In this document: in pieces, positions 49,012 through 60,465 of the stretch
Layout of the letters: each line of letters starts with the position of its first letter
Numbering within the stretch: the stretch's first letter is position 1
NCBI GenBank assembly: GCA_964036295.1
Contig: OZ038464.1
Coordinates: 14,996,443 to 15,060,442, forward strand
Direction: 5' to 3'
DNA from: Plumapathes pennacea
Taxonomy: Eukaryota; Cnidaria; Anthozoa; Antipatharia; Myriopathidae
DNA: 64,000 nucleotides
Translations under genes and position numbers: made by a program
Notes under the pieces: model-generated
What the model saw: the letters and a program-made list of their open reading frames with translations, nothing else
Database searches by the model: none
What the model was told of the DNA's origin: nothing

Positions 49012-50610
49012 ATGGGCACTTTGTCCGAAAACCTTGAAACTCAGTAATTTTAAACATTGGCACTAAAAAGTGCAGTTGTTCATTATTTGATGATTGTAGA
49101 AATATTTTGTGCTTGGCACAATTATTTGAAAATGAAAAACGGCAATGTTTTGTTACCAATGGAAGGTACAAAGAACGACGAACAGTGTTGTTTTGTATGT
49201 TTCTTCTAATGATTTTGACGTGCAGGAGTCGTCTTATCGCACCCCTTCCAATCTCCGGTACAGGTTTTAATCAAATGAGGTCACTGGAGCAAATCACTGC
49301 ATTACGTTTCGTGGGATGTTTTGAAACCACTTCAGTACTGATTTGGGCTCCGCTTTTTGCTCAGTTATTCGAATTTTGGTTTCATTACGCTCTTTGTATT
49401 AAACTGCGTTACCCGTGCGTAAACGCAAGTTGCCTCAAAACATGTTATGCTTGTTAAGAGGATATGTTTCCTACTCCTCATATTCGTCTCTAGAAGTTAA
49501 CGATGTATTTAGTAACGTATTCACTACTTATCTGCTCATTATTCCAAGATGATCATCAAGATCTGGGGTGTGACTGTTTCAAAACTAATTTTGACAAACA
49601 TATCATTGGATTTCTCTTGTATGCCAGCGTTGTGATATTTGCACACAATATTTCTGCATTATAAGGATGTAGTAAATTTCAGGTATGGAGCGTCAACTCT
49701 CACTGAGCTATAAAAGTTTAAATGAGTGTTCTTCATTTGAAGGAAATTTGTACATGGCTTTACAACTTTACTACAACTTTCAGGTTACAAGTTGTTTTTT
49801 TTTATAGTCATGGACAGATTTTTGTCCGACGACCTTGGGACTCAGTACTTTTTTAACATTTTACACTAAAAAGTGCAAATGTTCATTACTTGAAAAATCG
49901 TATGATTGTAGAAATCTTTTGTGCTTGGCACAATTATTTGAAAATGAAAACGGCTCTGTTCTGTTACCAGTGGAAGGCACAAAGAACGACAAACAATGTT
50001 TTGTATGTTTTTTTTTCTAATGATCTTGACGAGCAGGAATCGTTTTATCACATCCCTTCCGATCTCCGGTACAGGTTTTAATCAAATGAGGTCATTGCAG
50101 CAAATCACTGTATTTCGTTTCGTGGGATGTTTTGAAGAACTTCAGGACTAATTTAGGCTCCGCTTTTTGCTCAGTTATTTGACTTTCGGTTTCATTACGC
50201 TCTTCAGTTGTATTAAACTACGTTACCCGTTCGTAAACGCAAGGATATGCTACATGATTAGTAACGGATATATTCTCTACTCCTCATATTCGTATCTAAA
50301 ATTAAATAGAAGTTAACGATGTAATGTATTTAGTAACTTATTTACTATTTGTCTGCTCTGCTTTTACAAGATGATCATCAATATCTTGAAGTTAGTGTTC
50401 AAAACTAATTCAGATAAACATATCATTGAATTTGTGTCGTATGCGTTGTTATATTTGCACACAATATTTCTACATTATAAGGATCTAGTAAGTTTCAGGT
50501 ATGGAGCATCAACTCTTACTGAGCTACAAAAGTTTAAGTGACTGTTGTCCATTTGAAGGAAGTTTGTACATGACTTTACAACTTACTACAACTTTCAATT
50601 TTTTTTCTTT
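49012..50610. repeat. Diverged tandem duplication of about 0.8 kb
   Basis: 49012 to about 49820 and about 49825-50610 are two direct copies offset by roughly 810 bp. Shared words include tttgtgcttggcacaattat, ctccggtacaggttttaatc and tttcgtgggatgttttgaa. Copies differ by many substitutions and small indels, so this is older than the large block duplication. Open frames in it do not agree between copies, so it is probably non-coding. Confidence 0.8.
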
Positions 50611-51398
50611 ATAAGTTTTAGAGTCAAGTATGTCTGGCAAAACGTTTTAAAGACGGTGTTTTCGTTTTGCACGTTTGGGAGAGCAGTTTGTGTAGACGAA
50701 AGATTTCCGCTGAGAGGAAGCAGTGCTGACGATTTTTGTGTTCTATATTTGTTCTAAAGGTGAGAAACATACTTGAGTCCGTTTAGTTTAGTTGAGGGTG
50801 CGTTCAATTGGGTCTATTCCGGAATTGGAATATAGCTAAAATGACCCAAGTTTTGCTTGTTCTGGGGGAGATTTTGTTGGAAATTGTTTTAAAAACCTCC
50901 AGGCTTATATTTTGAGCAGCATCCAATCAGCAGCGCTATTCCTATTCCGGAATAGACCCAATCGAACTCGCCCAAAGTTTGTTAGCGTCCAGTTAGTCAA
51001 CTCAAGCCACTGATTTGTACTTCAGCAATTCTTCGATTGAAGATTGACCTTTAGTTTGATTTGCAACGGCGTTTAGCTTTTCACAGTAACTCAGTAAACA
51101 GTTAGTTTTTTTTTACCCCAAGTATTATATCCGCACGAATAGTCACAATCTCTCTTTGTATGAACTCCCTAAAGTGAGATTTTAAAAGAGGGGATGGGAG
51201 CGGCGTTAAGCTTTCGGGGACGGGATAATTGCAAAATTAGTTTTTCTAATTATCTACATTTCCGGAGAGGTGTTGAACTAAGATCAAATATACACAGTGT
51301 TTATTTAGAGAACTTCTTCCCCTTCAAATGCTTGCGAGCTTGAGCCATGACGTCTTCCCTGTCGCTATAACGAAGGAAACGATGATTGGTCGGAGGCC
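50611..51398. other. Intronic or intergenic DNA with a MITE
   Basis: Apart from the MITE at 50796-50973 nothing is recognised. Confidence 0.4.
50796..50973. mobile_element. MITE with about 37-bp terminal inverted repeats
   Basis: A 178-bp element. The left end begins gggtgcgttcaattggg and the right end, read in reverse complement, begins gggcgagttcgattggg; both continue tctattccgga. No coding capacity. Terminal sequence and size fit a miniature DNA transposon. The target-site duplication is not obvious. Confidence 0.75.
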
Positions 51399-51611
51399 TC
51401 AACTGTAAGGTTTACCTAGTTGGTGAATCCTTTGGAATTCTATCCTGTCGCGAGGGTTCCCAATTTTCAACTCTTGCTCTAGGAAATTGTAGGTAACTTC
51501 CCAGTTCGCGTCTTCAAACTGCCTTGGCGAGCTCTCCTGCATACTCGCGTCCCTTCTATTTACAGAGGTGCGGGCGGTTTCCTCAATGCCGAAGAACTTA
51601 TATAGCGTCAA
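51399..51611 (-). pseudogene. Fragment of LINE ORF1-like protein
   Basis: A 70-codon frame containing NWEVTYNFLEQELKI and NPRDRIEFQRIHQLGK. This resembles the conserved core of ORF1-type nucleic-acid-binding proteins of L1-like elements in cnidarians (L1 transposase-like family). The stop after LGKPYS cuts it off before the usual continuation. A second minus-strand frame at 52483-52698, rich in Asp, Glu and Thr, could be a more upstream part but shows no motif. This is a decayed retroelement remnant. Confidence 0.45.
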
Positions 51612-51910
51612 GCTTATCCAGTTTGGCTAAAAGTAGGTCTTTCTTCTGGGTTCTCCGCCACGGTGCTTTAAGTACTTCGTTTTCTGTTTCGCTGTGTTAT
51701 GAACCAGTGACTTCTCGCGTCCTTTTTTTCTTCGGGTGGGCTCACAGATACGTCTGACCTAGCCTTTCTCTTAGTGACATGAACTGTACAAGCAATTCTA
51801 AAGCCACCGCTACCGGAGCTTTCTAAAACACGGCTATTCCGCCAGTTGCCTCGGTTTCTTTTCCTTCTGACTTGAAATTTCATAAACCTTTCGCGTAATG
51901 TTGAAGGTGT

Positions 51911-51929
51911 GGGGGGGGGGGGGGGGGGG
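51911..51929. repeat. Poly-G tract
   Basis: Nineteen consecutive G. Confidence 0.95.
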
Positions 51930-52172
51930 AGCATACCAAGAATTTAAAGTTTCAATGTCTTTAACTGCTATTAAGAGGATATCATGAAGCACTTTATCCC
52001 TTGCTGTTTTCAAACAAAAAATATTCATTCGACTGATACCTGACCCCTACCACGTCACATAAAAATGTCAGCGTTTGAGGTTGAGCACCCTAAACGGTAC
52101 CAAAACCGTAATTTTGACCCCTAAGAGGTACGACAAGCATCCCCGTCATTTTTTATATGGGAGTTTCCACCG

Positions 52173-52193
52173 CCCCCCCCCCCCCCCCCCCCC
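52173..52193. repeat. Poly-C tract
   Basis: Twenty-one consecutive C, equivalent to G on the minus strand, 240 bp from the G run at 51911. Confidence 0.95.
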
Positions 52194-52753
52194 TCCCGAG
52201 GGTCTCAAAGCCTCCAGTAAGAGGCTTACTGCATTTTTGACCAATTCAAAGACTTTGTTGTCAAAGGAGTGGATGCCGCCATCTTGACCGTGCAAACACG
52301 CTCGCAAATGAAGACCTTGAAACTAAAGTTTTCCGAAAAACTTTGACAAGTTTTCGTGTACACGAGCAAATTTCTCATGTAACAAGTTTTCTTTGTCATA
52401 AGAGAGCTTATCAAAAAAAAAACTTGTCGCAGAAAACAAATACGTTACAACAAATACAAAACTTGCTTGTGTGCATGGGGCTTTAGCTTCCCCTTTTCCC
52501 TAGTTTGATCGATTCGCTCATGTTTGTCATATTGGTGTTCATCGTTTGCAGGAGCGCTACTAGAGTGTCATTCCAAGTTTTTGTTACTCTAGTCGTCTCC
52601 CCGGTTTCATCGCCTGACAAATCCAAGTCGAGAGACTCCTCCTTGTCGGTCATTTCTCGCAGAAGCTTTTTTAGCGAACCTGACTGCTCGAAGTTCAACG
52701 CTAAAACTGAATGCTCGGGTTCCCGCGCTTGATCTCACGTGACTTACTAGCGA

Positions 52754-53252
52754 CTTAGGTTCTGTTTACATGAGAAAAAGTTCGCTCGGGGGCCCGAGTC
52801 ACCCTCCCCCCTGAGCCACCCTGGCAACTATCCATACATTTCCTTATAAATCAAAGCGAGCGTTTACATGACAAGTCACAACTTTTGTCGGGGACAGGGT
52901 GACCCTGGGGGCATGAGTGGGGGACAACTTTTCTCCATGTAAACACTTTGGCTCTCGGGGGAGGGACAACTCGCGTTTACGAAAGCCTGTTAAAACAAAA
53001 TTTTGGCATAATTGAGAACACAAGAGTTCAGAAATTAACGATAAGGCGATCTTCCTTCGGTCCTTCATCCGTGGGCTTCAGAAACTGAGTTTTAAACATT
53101 CTTCTCAGTCTCCAAACCGAGGGGGCCAGCTTTGACCAGGTTTACCCAGGACAACAATTTTTGGCCATATAAACGCTCGGTAAAGTTGTCTCGGTGGGAG
53201 GGTTGTTTTGGGTACTCGGGACAATTTTTCTTTAAACAAACGGGGCCTTAGA
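52754..53252. mobile_element. Possible MITE with imperfect terminal repeats
   Basis: The left end reads ttaggttctgtttacatga; the right end, in reverse complement, reads taaggccccgtttgtttaa. Internal GT/GC-rich motifs (gggacaacttttc, gggaggg) repeat. About 0.5 kb with no coding capacity. Boundaries are approximate. Confidence 0.4.
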
Positions 53253-53354
53253 CCAATGGCAAATAGAATAGACACAAATCGGGCGAGTGGATACCTGCGA
53301 TTATCGTATTTCTAGTAAAAAAATGTTTTAAATTCTGTTTTCTTTCTTTTACAG

Positions 53355-53618
53355 TTTTGGCAAGGCGTATGGATTACGGGGAACTGTTAAAGTTGTCCAA
53401 AAAAGTGATTGGATGCTGGAAGGAACTGGCGTGTGAACTGGAAGCGGATCGGTATACAATTCAACAAATATCTATGGTGCAGGGTATGCCTTCCGATAAA
53501 GCGCATAAAATGCTCGTAGCCTGGTCTGACGATTGTCCTGTGGACTCACAGCGTAGCATACTGATACGTGCCCTGAGACAAGTCAAACAAGGTGTCCTTG
53601 CTGATGATTTGGAGGCAG
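53355..53618 (+). CDS. Death-domain exon
   Basis: A 264-bp internal exon, phase 1 at both ends, with acceptor cttttacag and donor gttagt. It encodes about 88 residues: a six-helix death-fold pattern with LLKLSKKVIGCWKELACEL, then ADRYTIQQI, then KAHKMLVAWSDD, then SILIRALRQVKQGVLAD. The W-xx-LA, I-xx-I and A-xx-ML-xx-W spacings are those of death domains. Death domains assemble signalling platforms in apoptosis and NF-kB pathways. The length is close to a full domain. The in-frame leader LARRM lacks an upstream ATG, so this is an internal exon. Phase 1-1 makes it compatible with the upstream ankyrin exons (T2 ends in phase 1) and the downstream coiled-coil exon (starts in phase 1). Confidence 0.82.
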
Positions 53619-54035
53619 GTTAGTTTAAGATTATTTCAAAAATTGGCCTTGTGGAGGGGGGGGCTCACTGGAAAGGGAGCTTCTTAGAGCATTACAGTAA
53701 ATAGATATTGTGCAAAAACGTGCTAATCAGACTTCACTGGCGTCTTCTACTACTTGCTCTTGTCGCTTAGTCAATCCGAAAGAATAATATAGTACGCAGT
53801 GGTTTTCTTTATACCTGCAGCTAGATATGTGCGCAGTAACGTATTCGCATTGAGAAGTTGCCCTTGCCTCTTTTTTCAACGCAATATGAAATTGCACAAG
53901 TTTCAATGCACGGCTCTCACAATGCCTGTCGTAAACCCCCGAATATCCACAAAGAATTTAAAGGGAAGAAGATCATAATAAACATCTTTAGCACAACGCA
54001 TTATATTTTTATCAATGATGCCGAGTAGCTGGTGG
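53619..54035 (+). other. Intron after the death-domain exon
   Basis: Nothing recognised; one run of nine G near 53656. Confidence 0.4.
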
Positions 54036-54298
54036 TAAAGTAAAGTAAAGTATCTTTATTTATACACGGTAAGTAATTCAGCAGAGCTGGTGGGGCCGTG
54101 TTTTAAACTCAACGTAAATCTATTAAAAATCCCAACTGGTCGAAGGCTAACCAGTTGGCTATTTACATAACGTGGCCGAGGATTTGAACGCGGGGCTACC
54201 GTGTTACAAATTCAGTTAGTGCTCAGAGCTGGACTTGAACCTGGGACTTCCGGATTTTAAGTCCTGCGCCCTAACCACTCGGCCACGATGCCTCCATT
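54036..54298 (-). mobile_element. tRNA-derived SINE
   Basis: On the minus strand the head (54298 to about 54222) is tRNA-Leu-like. An A-box-like tggccgagtggttagggc is followed by an anticodon-loop-like ggacttaaaatcc and a B-box-like ggttcaagtcc. The body runs to a tail of ttac repeats (about 54036-54055, seen on plus as gtaaagtaaagtaaag). A second block (cgtggccgaggatttgaacg on plus) resembles another tRNA-type B box. Stem mismatches and the short variable arm argue against a functional tRNA. Confidence 0.7.
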
Positions 54299-55719
54299 GT
54301 ACTCTATATTTCCGTATAAACGGGCGGCTTTTTGAAAGAAATTCTTCTTCTGAGTTCGGTCTTGTTTCTTCATAATTTGCAAAGAACCAACGTAATGATT
54401 CTTCAGTCTGCTTGCCAAGTTTTGTTATCAGTTGGCTCACCAGCATATCTTGCCTGCCTAACTGCTCATGATTGTGAATATGGTGGCGGCTCAAAGAAAC
54501 TAGTAAAAATTTGGATGCAGAGAATAAATTAATACTGAAGAAATGTTTGCACTTGATCATCACTGCTTTCGTTACCATCATGACAGTATTCGTTTTTTGT
54601 TTACTGCGCTTGCGCAAGTAATTTAAAGTAGTAAATTTGGACTGCAACGTCCAGCCAGCTACCCTCAATTAATACATTGTATTTCAGAGTAACCGAAACT
54701 GCTACGGCGTTTACTCTGCAGCCGAACGAGGAACGATTTTAGAACACGAACAACATAGAACAAACAGTAAATATGGAAAACTAAACACCAATACGAGAAC
54801 AAATGTATATACAGTCAGTAAACGGTTTGATACCTCTATAATCTTGCAAGTCACTGTTGTTTTCAAACTGATATGTCACGTTTTCAAAATCCACGACGAG
54901 CTCTCTCCAGGCGAACTACAGTAAAGCTTCTGCTCCTTTTTCATTCCGAGATACTCGTTTCTCAGTTGTTGGGTACTGGATGCATATTTGAACAAAAGCT
55001 CGCCGATTATTATGAGGGGCTTCAGTTCATGTCGGTCCGGTACACCGTCTTTCAAAACATTCCACTTCAAAACAGTTAAGAGCCATCCGACTTCATAAAA
55101 ATACAGTGCAAATCTAAAGAAAGTTAGCTCAATAACCTGACGCGAAGATTACAATCAACGATAAACATGGAATGAGATACAACATGGCTATCTTCACACA
55201 GTCAAAAATGCATATTTTTCATATACGAAAAATGTACCCAAGCGCGCAAAGGCTCCCGAAAGATAGTGGGCGTTTGAAATATAGCTAAAAAATACGATAA
55301 TTGAATATGCCCCCTCTCCTTTGCATAGATTAGTCTATTTTAGAGGTATCTCAACAAGAACAGTTTTGTTTTACTGTAGTTTTGACGCAAACAAGTCTTG
55401 GAAGTCAAGTGCTGCACGCAAAGAAAGGAGAAAAATTATTCAAACAGCCGATTCAAGCCAACGGAAGTACGTCACAAAACCTCTTAGTGCGGCCTTCATT
55501 TACCTTTGAAGCGATGCAAGGGAGGTGGGAGCTGGTACATTCACTACCCGTGGCAAATGCCACTTCTTCATGTGAAAAACAAAAAAATGAAGTAGACACA
55601 TGGAATCTTCGGTGGCCTATTTTTTGGGAGTGGAAAGGCGAGCTGCTGGTATTAGTCTATTTTTGACCCGTGGACTTTGTTAAGGGAGTCAGGGAAAAAT
55701 ATTCCCAAAATCCCGGCCT
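54299..55719. other. Intron
   Basis: No exon or named repeat recognised. Open frames of 60-95 codons (for example 55382-55666) have no motif and no splice-site support that I can judge. Confidence 0.35.
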
Positions 55720-55890
55720 GGTAAATCGATGACAATCGATCATTGGAAATCCAATCGATCAATCGATGCCAATCGATGAAAATTAGTTAATTGATATCGA
55801 TTGGCATCGGCCAATCGATGACCAATTGATAATCCCAATTGATAATCCTCCAATTGTCATCGATTGTCATCGATTACCGATGAAGTTAGC
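55720..55890. repeat. Cluster of AATCGAT words
   Basis: About 160 bp packed with atcgat/aatcgat in both orientations plus variants such as aattgat. More occur downstream to 56190 inside the LINE 5' region. It directly precedes the LINE open frame and may belong to its 5' UTR or promoter. Confidence 0.7.
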
Positions 55891-55904
55891 TGACGGTCGA
55901 TGTC

Positions 55905-57029
55905 ATGAAGACTGAAAAATTCCGTCGATTGGTTCTTTCAAGTTATAACAGTTTTCATATCGATGTTGACTTGTATCCTGCATTTGCTAGAGACTGGACT
56001 CTGGCCTCAAGTATTTTCGCACATTTCGGAGGCTTGCAGACGCTATTGTTATTGTTTCGTTCAGTCAATTTGCTAAGAAAAAACGTACTTGAACAAAACT
56101 TGGACATCTGTTTTTCAGTCTTCAAACAAGCTACATTGTGTCATTTATTAATTATAGTCGTACCGATCACAGTCGATATCAATCGATTGTTATCGGAAAG
56201 CATTCTAGTCTGGAATTTTATGCGCAACATGGCATGCGGACGCGTCTTTCAAAGCTCCGCAAACGTCGAGCTGCCCTTTGCCCTCATCTGCCTCGGATTG
56301 CTTATCCTACAACACAAACCTTGCAAACATGATACCCTGGTCTATAACGAAAGTGTACCTCCAATCACAGTACCTACGGATCACAGCACCATGACTCGTA
56401 GCGCTACGACATCGAGCACTGTCCGCCATATTGGACCACTAAAAATCCACCACTTTGCTAAGAATACTCCCAAACGTAGGTTCTCAAAAGGGAAAATCGC
56501 CTACCACGCTAACTCCTGTGCTGTCTGCAACATTAAGCTAATAAGATCAGGAGATATCGAAACAAACCCCGGAGATGCTGGACGCCACAACGTAAAGATC
56601 GCTCACCTGAATGTTCGTTCTCTCAAAAACCGAGAACATCACACCCTCACCAAGAAACTGGTGACGGAGAACAGCTTCGACATCCTCTCCGTTTCCGAAA
56701 CCTGGCTTAACCACTCAATAAACGATGCCGAAGTGGAAATCCAAGGATTCACAAATCACAGACTCGACCGAACAGAAAAGGTTGGCGGCGGCGTGTGTGC
56801 CTTCGTGAGGGAAGACTACAATGTAGAACGGTTGGACCAGCTGCCTTCAATATCAGAACTGGGTCTCCACCAGTCATGGTTGAAAATACAGGTCGGAAAC
56901 CACAAATCGTTCATCATATGCACTGTATACAGACCATCAAACACTGCATTGGATTGCTTTGATACAGATTTGAGCGAGACACTCACCTCAGCCCTGTCGT
57001 TGAATATATTTACTTTTTGGGTGACCTGA
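55905..57029 (+). pseudogene. LINE ORF, N-terminal part with endonuclease start
   Basis: A 374-codon frame from a genuine ATG. Residues 215-224 read SGDIETNPGD, a 2A-like motif. The endonuclease begins at about residue 229 (KIAHLNVRSL, catalytic-type Asn236; SETW, Glu265) and runs to VYRPSN (341-346). It then shifts frame near 57000 and ends early; the endonuclease continues in another frame at 57017-57736. Confidence 0.8.
56547..56576 (+). other. 2A-like motif in the LINE
   Basis: Encodes SGDIETNPGD. It matches the 2A consensus up to the Gly, but the last residue is Asp rather than Pro. 2A motifs upstream of the endonuclease are known in several LINE lineages. The missing Pro predicts loss of ribosome skipping. 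Confidence 0.75.
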
Positions 57030-57736
57030 ATTGCGATGTCCTCAACACGAACAACCCAGGATCCCAGACGCTCATAAACTTTTGTTTAGCCTTCAACTTG
57101 ACCCAAATGATCAAACAACCGACGAGGGTAACCGAAACCGCGAAAACTCTAATCGACGTTATACTTGTTTCCAACAAAAGCTCAATTAAAGAAGCAAAAG
57201 TGATGCCCGCTTCCATAAGCGACCACGGTGTTGTTTTCATATCACTTGGCCTGAAGAAAAACCGCCCGAACACATCACTACCCGAAGCTTTAAACACTTC
57301 GATCAAAATTCATTTCTGGAGGGACATATCCCAATCTCCGTGGTCTGTCGTTGACAGCTTTCAAGACCCCGAAGATAAACTAAGTGCGTTACACCTATTA
57401 GTCAATCCAGTACTCGATCTTCACGCCCCCTTCAAACAAGTTAAAATCCGTTGCCGGCCAAGCATGTGCATCACCGCCGAGATCCACGCACTAATGAAAA
57501 CCAGAGACGAATGGCGGAAGTTAGCGAGAAAAACAAACGACCCCCTGATATGGGTTGGATACAGAAACTTTAAAAGGGAGGTGAAACGGGAATTAAGGTT
57601 AGCAGAGAAAGAACACGTCGCTGAACAGATCAGGAAAAACCCAACGACACAAGATGTATCTGGAAGACCATACGGTCATGCATTCCGAAGAAAACAGCCA
57701 GTCGGAGAACTTTCAGTAAGGACGACAAAACAGTAG
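57017..57736 (+). pseudogene. LINE endonuclease C-terminus and linker
   Basis: Continues the endonuclease (GDLNCDVLNT, TLIDVILVSN, SISDHGVVFI: the D-x-N and SDH catalytic-type motifs) into the linker before the reverse transcriptase, where a further frame break occurs near 57736. Confidence 0.8.
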
Positions 57737-57825
57737 CGAACGAATTCAATCATTTCTTCGCAACAGTTGGCCAAAATACTGTTGACAAGATCCAAACACT
57801 AGCCAAGGAATGCGATTACAACCTC

Positions 57826-59221
57826 ATGCAACCAGCCTTTGTTCCAAGGCGCTACCCCCGATCAATGCAATTCTCCTTTAGACGACTGGGATGCGACGAA
57901 GTTGAACAAGTCATAAGCTTAATGCCTACCGGGAAAGCCCCAGGGATTGATAAAATTCCTTTACGAGTCATAAAGAACTGCCTTCCAGCCATTCTTCCAT
58001 CCGTGACATCCATTATTAACTACTGGCGTTTTCCCAGACGCTTAGTGGAAAATAGAAGAAGTGACTCCAATCCCAAAGAACGGCGATCACGAGCAGCCAA
58101 GCAACAACCGTCCAATATCGCTCCTACCTATACTATCAAAGGTATGCGAAAGGATTGCACTGAATCAATTCCTGCCCTAACCTTGCGTCCAACAACCGAT
58201 TGTCGACAAAACAAAGCGGTAACAAAAAGGGACACTCCACCGAGACCTCCCTCATACAAACAACTGACACCATCTTGAGTGCCATGGACCAAAAGAAAAC
58301 AACGGCCGTCGTGTTACTGGACATCAGCAAAGCGTTTGATAGCATTAATCATGATATATTGATCAACAAACTGCAAGACATAGGCACATCATCCTCAGCC
58401 CTGCCATGGTTCGGAAGCTACCTATCCAACAGACGCCATGCAGATGGTCTACATCAACTCGGCGCTATCCGACGCGCTACCAGTGGTGAGTGGTATCCCA
58501 CAAGGCAGTATCTTAGGGCCGCTACTCTTCACACTCTGCGTCAACGACCTACCATCAGTTCCACAGAGTTGCTTACCCGAGTGCTACGTCGACGACACCA
58601 AACTCTATTAGTCCTTCCCGGTACACAACCACGAATATGCCATGATCGACATGAACGAAGACCTCCATAGAATTCGCAACTGGTGTTTCGACAATCTCTT
58701 ACTTCTAAACCCAGAAAAGACCAACATGATTGTCTACGGGAGCAAACAGATGCTATCAAAGGTCCAAGATTTCCAACTTCACTTCCTTGGAAAAGAACTC
58801 TTGCCAAAAGAAACAGTCAAAGACCTCGGAGTAACATTTGACAACAGACTATCCTTTGATGACCATACTTTAAAAACTGTATCATCCTGTATGTCAAGTT
58901 TAGGCCAAATAAGCCGGACGAAACACATGTTCGATAGAGGTCTACTCATAACCATAATTAACGCTTTAGTTTTTAGTAAGCTCTTTTATGGTTCATCCGT
59001 CTGGTCCAACACTTCAGAACGCAACATTCACAAACTCCAAAGCATACAAAACTTTGCGGCGAGAATTATCTGCGGCACACGCAAATACGAAAGAACTGCA
59101 ATGGATTCCCGTTAAATCCCAACTATATTATCGTGATGCAATACTCGCTTTTAAATGCATGACGGGGATGATCTGTCATGCATTTGATGAACCTAATGAA
59201 CCTGATACATTCGCTTCTTAA
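57826..59221 (+). pseudogene. LINE reverse transcriptase, multiple frameshifts
   Basis: The fingers/palm motif LMPTGKAPGIDKIP is in one frame (57826-58278). LDISKAFDSINHDIL follows in a second (58200-58670). SGIPQGSILGPLLF and the catalytic YVDDTKLY (about 58595-58610) are in a third. The thumb-like region LLLLNPEKTNM to ARIICGTRKYE is at 58642-59115. The catalytic box is present, but no continuous frame joins it to the rest. Confidence 0.82.
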
Positions 59222-59364
59222 AGGTTGAGAGAATCTACATTTTGAGCTTAGGAGTGAAGGGGTCGGCCAGCAAAAAAAAAACAACAGGAGTAACGCGTAG
59301 CATCTCATTTTCATACACAGTCGATTTTAATAGTTTGACTTCGAACACCTAATTTTAATCACAG
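59222..59364 (-). repeat. Element A end fragment containing an exon acceptor
   Basis: Homologous to 12937-13036 (gagaatctacattttgag; tttgacttcgaaca; aatcacaggccacga). The acceptor AG of the coiled-coil exon is within the shared sequence. Confidence 0.6.
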
Positions 59365-59513
59365 GCCACGAAGAAGAACTAAGAAAGCTGGAGGAACTGA
59401 AGAAGCTTGACGAACTGAAGAAGCTTGAGGAATTAAAGAAACTTGAAGAACTAGAGATGTCTGGTGAACTGATGAAGCTTGATCTACGAAAGAAGCTAGT
59501 TTCACTGCATACG
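59365..59513 (+). CDS. Coiled-coil exon
   Basis: A 149-bp candidate exon, entering in phase 1 and leaving in phase 0, with acceptor aatcacag and donor gtaggt. It encodes about 49 residues built from a near-repeat of LKKL(D/E)EL, followed by GELMKLDLRKKLVSLH. The leucines recur with heptad-like spacing among Lys and Glu, so a charged coiled coil is expected. Its phase-0 end matches the phase-0 start of the kinase exon. DNA inside is a short tandem repeat (ctgaagaagcttga). It could be a fused repeat rather than an ancient exon. Confidence 0.6.
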
Positions 59514-60465
59514 GTAGGTATAGAAATATATACATAATACGTAATAGTTACAAATAAACGATTACATAAAAGCTACTGAGTTAGACAATGTTTAGGATTA
59601 CTTCAACAATGCTGAAATGCATCGCAAAAGACATTGTTTTTTCTAAACACTAGCCGAAGCGCCTGGTAAAACTGTGGGAATTCCAGCGAACACGACACTG
59701 ATTACGAGAGGGAGAGAGTAAATAAGTAAATGATCGGATGACAAGCTAGAAATTAACCCGAATATTAGGCCATTTTTTTGGCTAATTTTTTTAATAGACT
59801 GGGGAGAGAGGAGAGAAATGAAAATTACGCCTGACACAAACCCATTCAATGTCCCGTGTTGAACGTTGCGCTGATTGGATAATAAACAAAAGTTTGGGCA
59901 CGTGCAGACACTGACTTGTCAATACTAGCACCACGCGCATATTTAATGAGCTACGGTCGTCAAATTGTCGCTCAATTTTTTCTTGTAACCCTCAAAGAAA
60001 GCCTAAATCTTTCCTAAAATCTTAAGCTCTTGCCTCACTAGTTTCTGCAGCGCTCAACTTTATTTCAAGCGCCTTGTCGTTGGTTAATAGTCGTCAGTAT
60101 TATCGCCGTCGAGTTCAAGTTAAACCGTTGATTTGAATTGAAACAAAAGCGACGAATATAAAAAAAAGACTCACAAAAAAAAAAAAAAAAAACTAAAAGA
60201 AACCACTCCCTGATTAATCGAGCAACGTACTGTTTGAATGCGCTGGCGGAACCGGCAGAATAATATTCAGCGAATGTCTCGCTCAATCAGCTAAAATCAC
60301 TCGCACAAATGAATGTGAGCAGCCTACTTTTTTTGCGATCGGACGCATGTCAATCAAAAACCAGAAGTCATACAATATTCGCATATCATACAGTTCTGGT
60401 TATAAGCCCTGGGCCTATACAATTTTGAAAGAATTTTTGGGAGCATTATAACCGGGAAAAATAAA

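Larger units (their letters stand above)
55905..59221 (+). mobile_element. CR1/L2-like LINE, frameshifted, 3'-truncated
   Basis: Order on the plus strand: an N-terminal region with hydrophobic stretches and a 2A-like motif; an apurinic-type endonuclease (HLNVRSL, SETWLN, then GDLNCDV and ISDHGVVF); reverse transcriptase pieces (MPTGKAPGIDKIP, DISKAFDSINHD, SGIPQGSILGPLLF, YVDDTKLY); and a C-terminal part (LLLLNPEKTNMIVYGS). These are spread over several reading frames and broken by stops, so the element is dead. It ends near 59221 without a poly-A or simple-repeat tail, abutting an element A fragment. It lies in the intron between the death-domain and coiled-coil exons, in the same orientation as the exons. 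Confidence 0.9.

Noticed and set aside
54222-54298. Functional tRNA-Leu gene
   Set aside because: Anticodon-stem and T-stem mismatches, an abnormally short variable region, and continuation into a SINE body with a repeat tail.
54216-54668. 150-codon minus-strand frame
   Set aside because: Its C-terminal part (GRVVRAQDLKSGSP) is the translation of a tRNA-derived SINE, a common false gene in cnidarian genomes.
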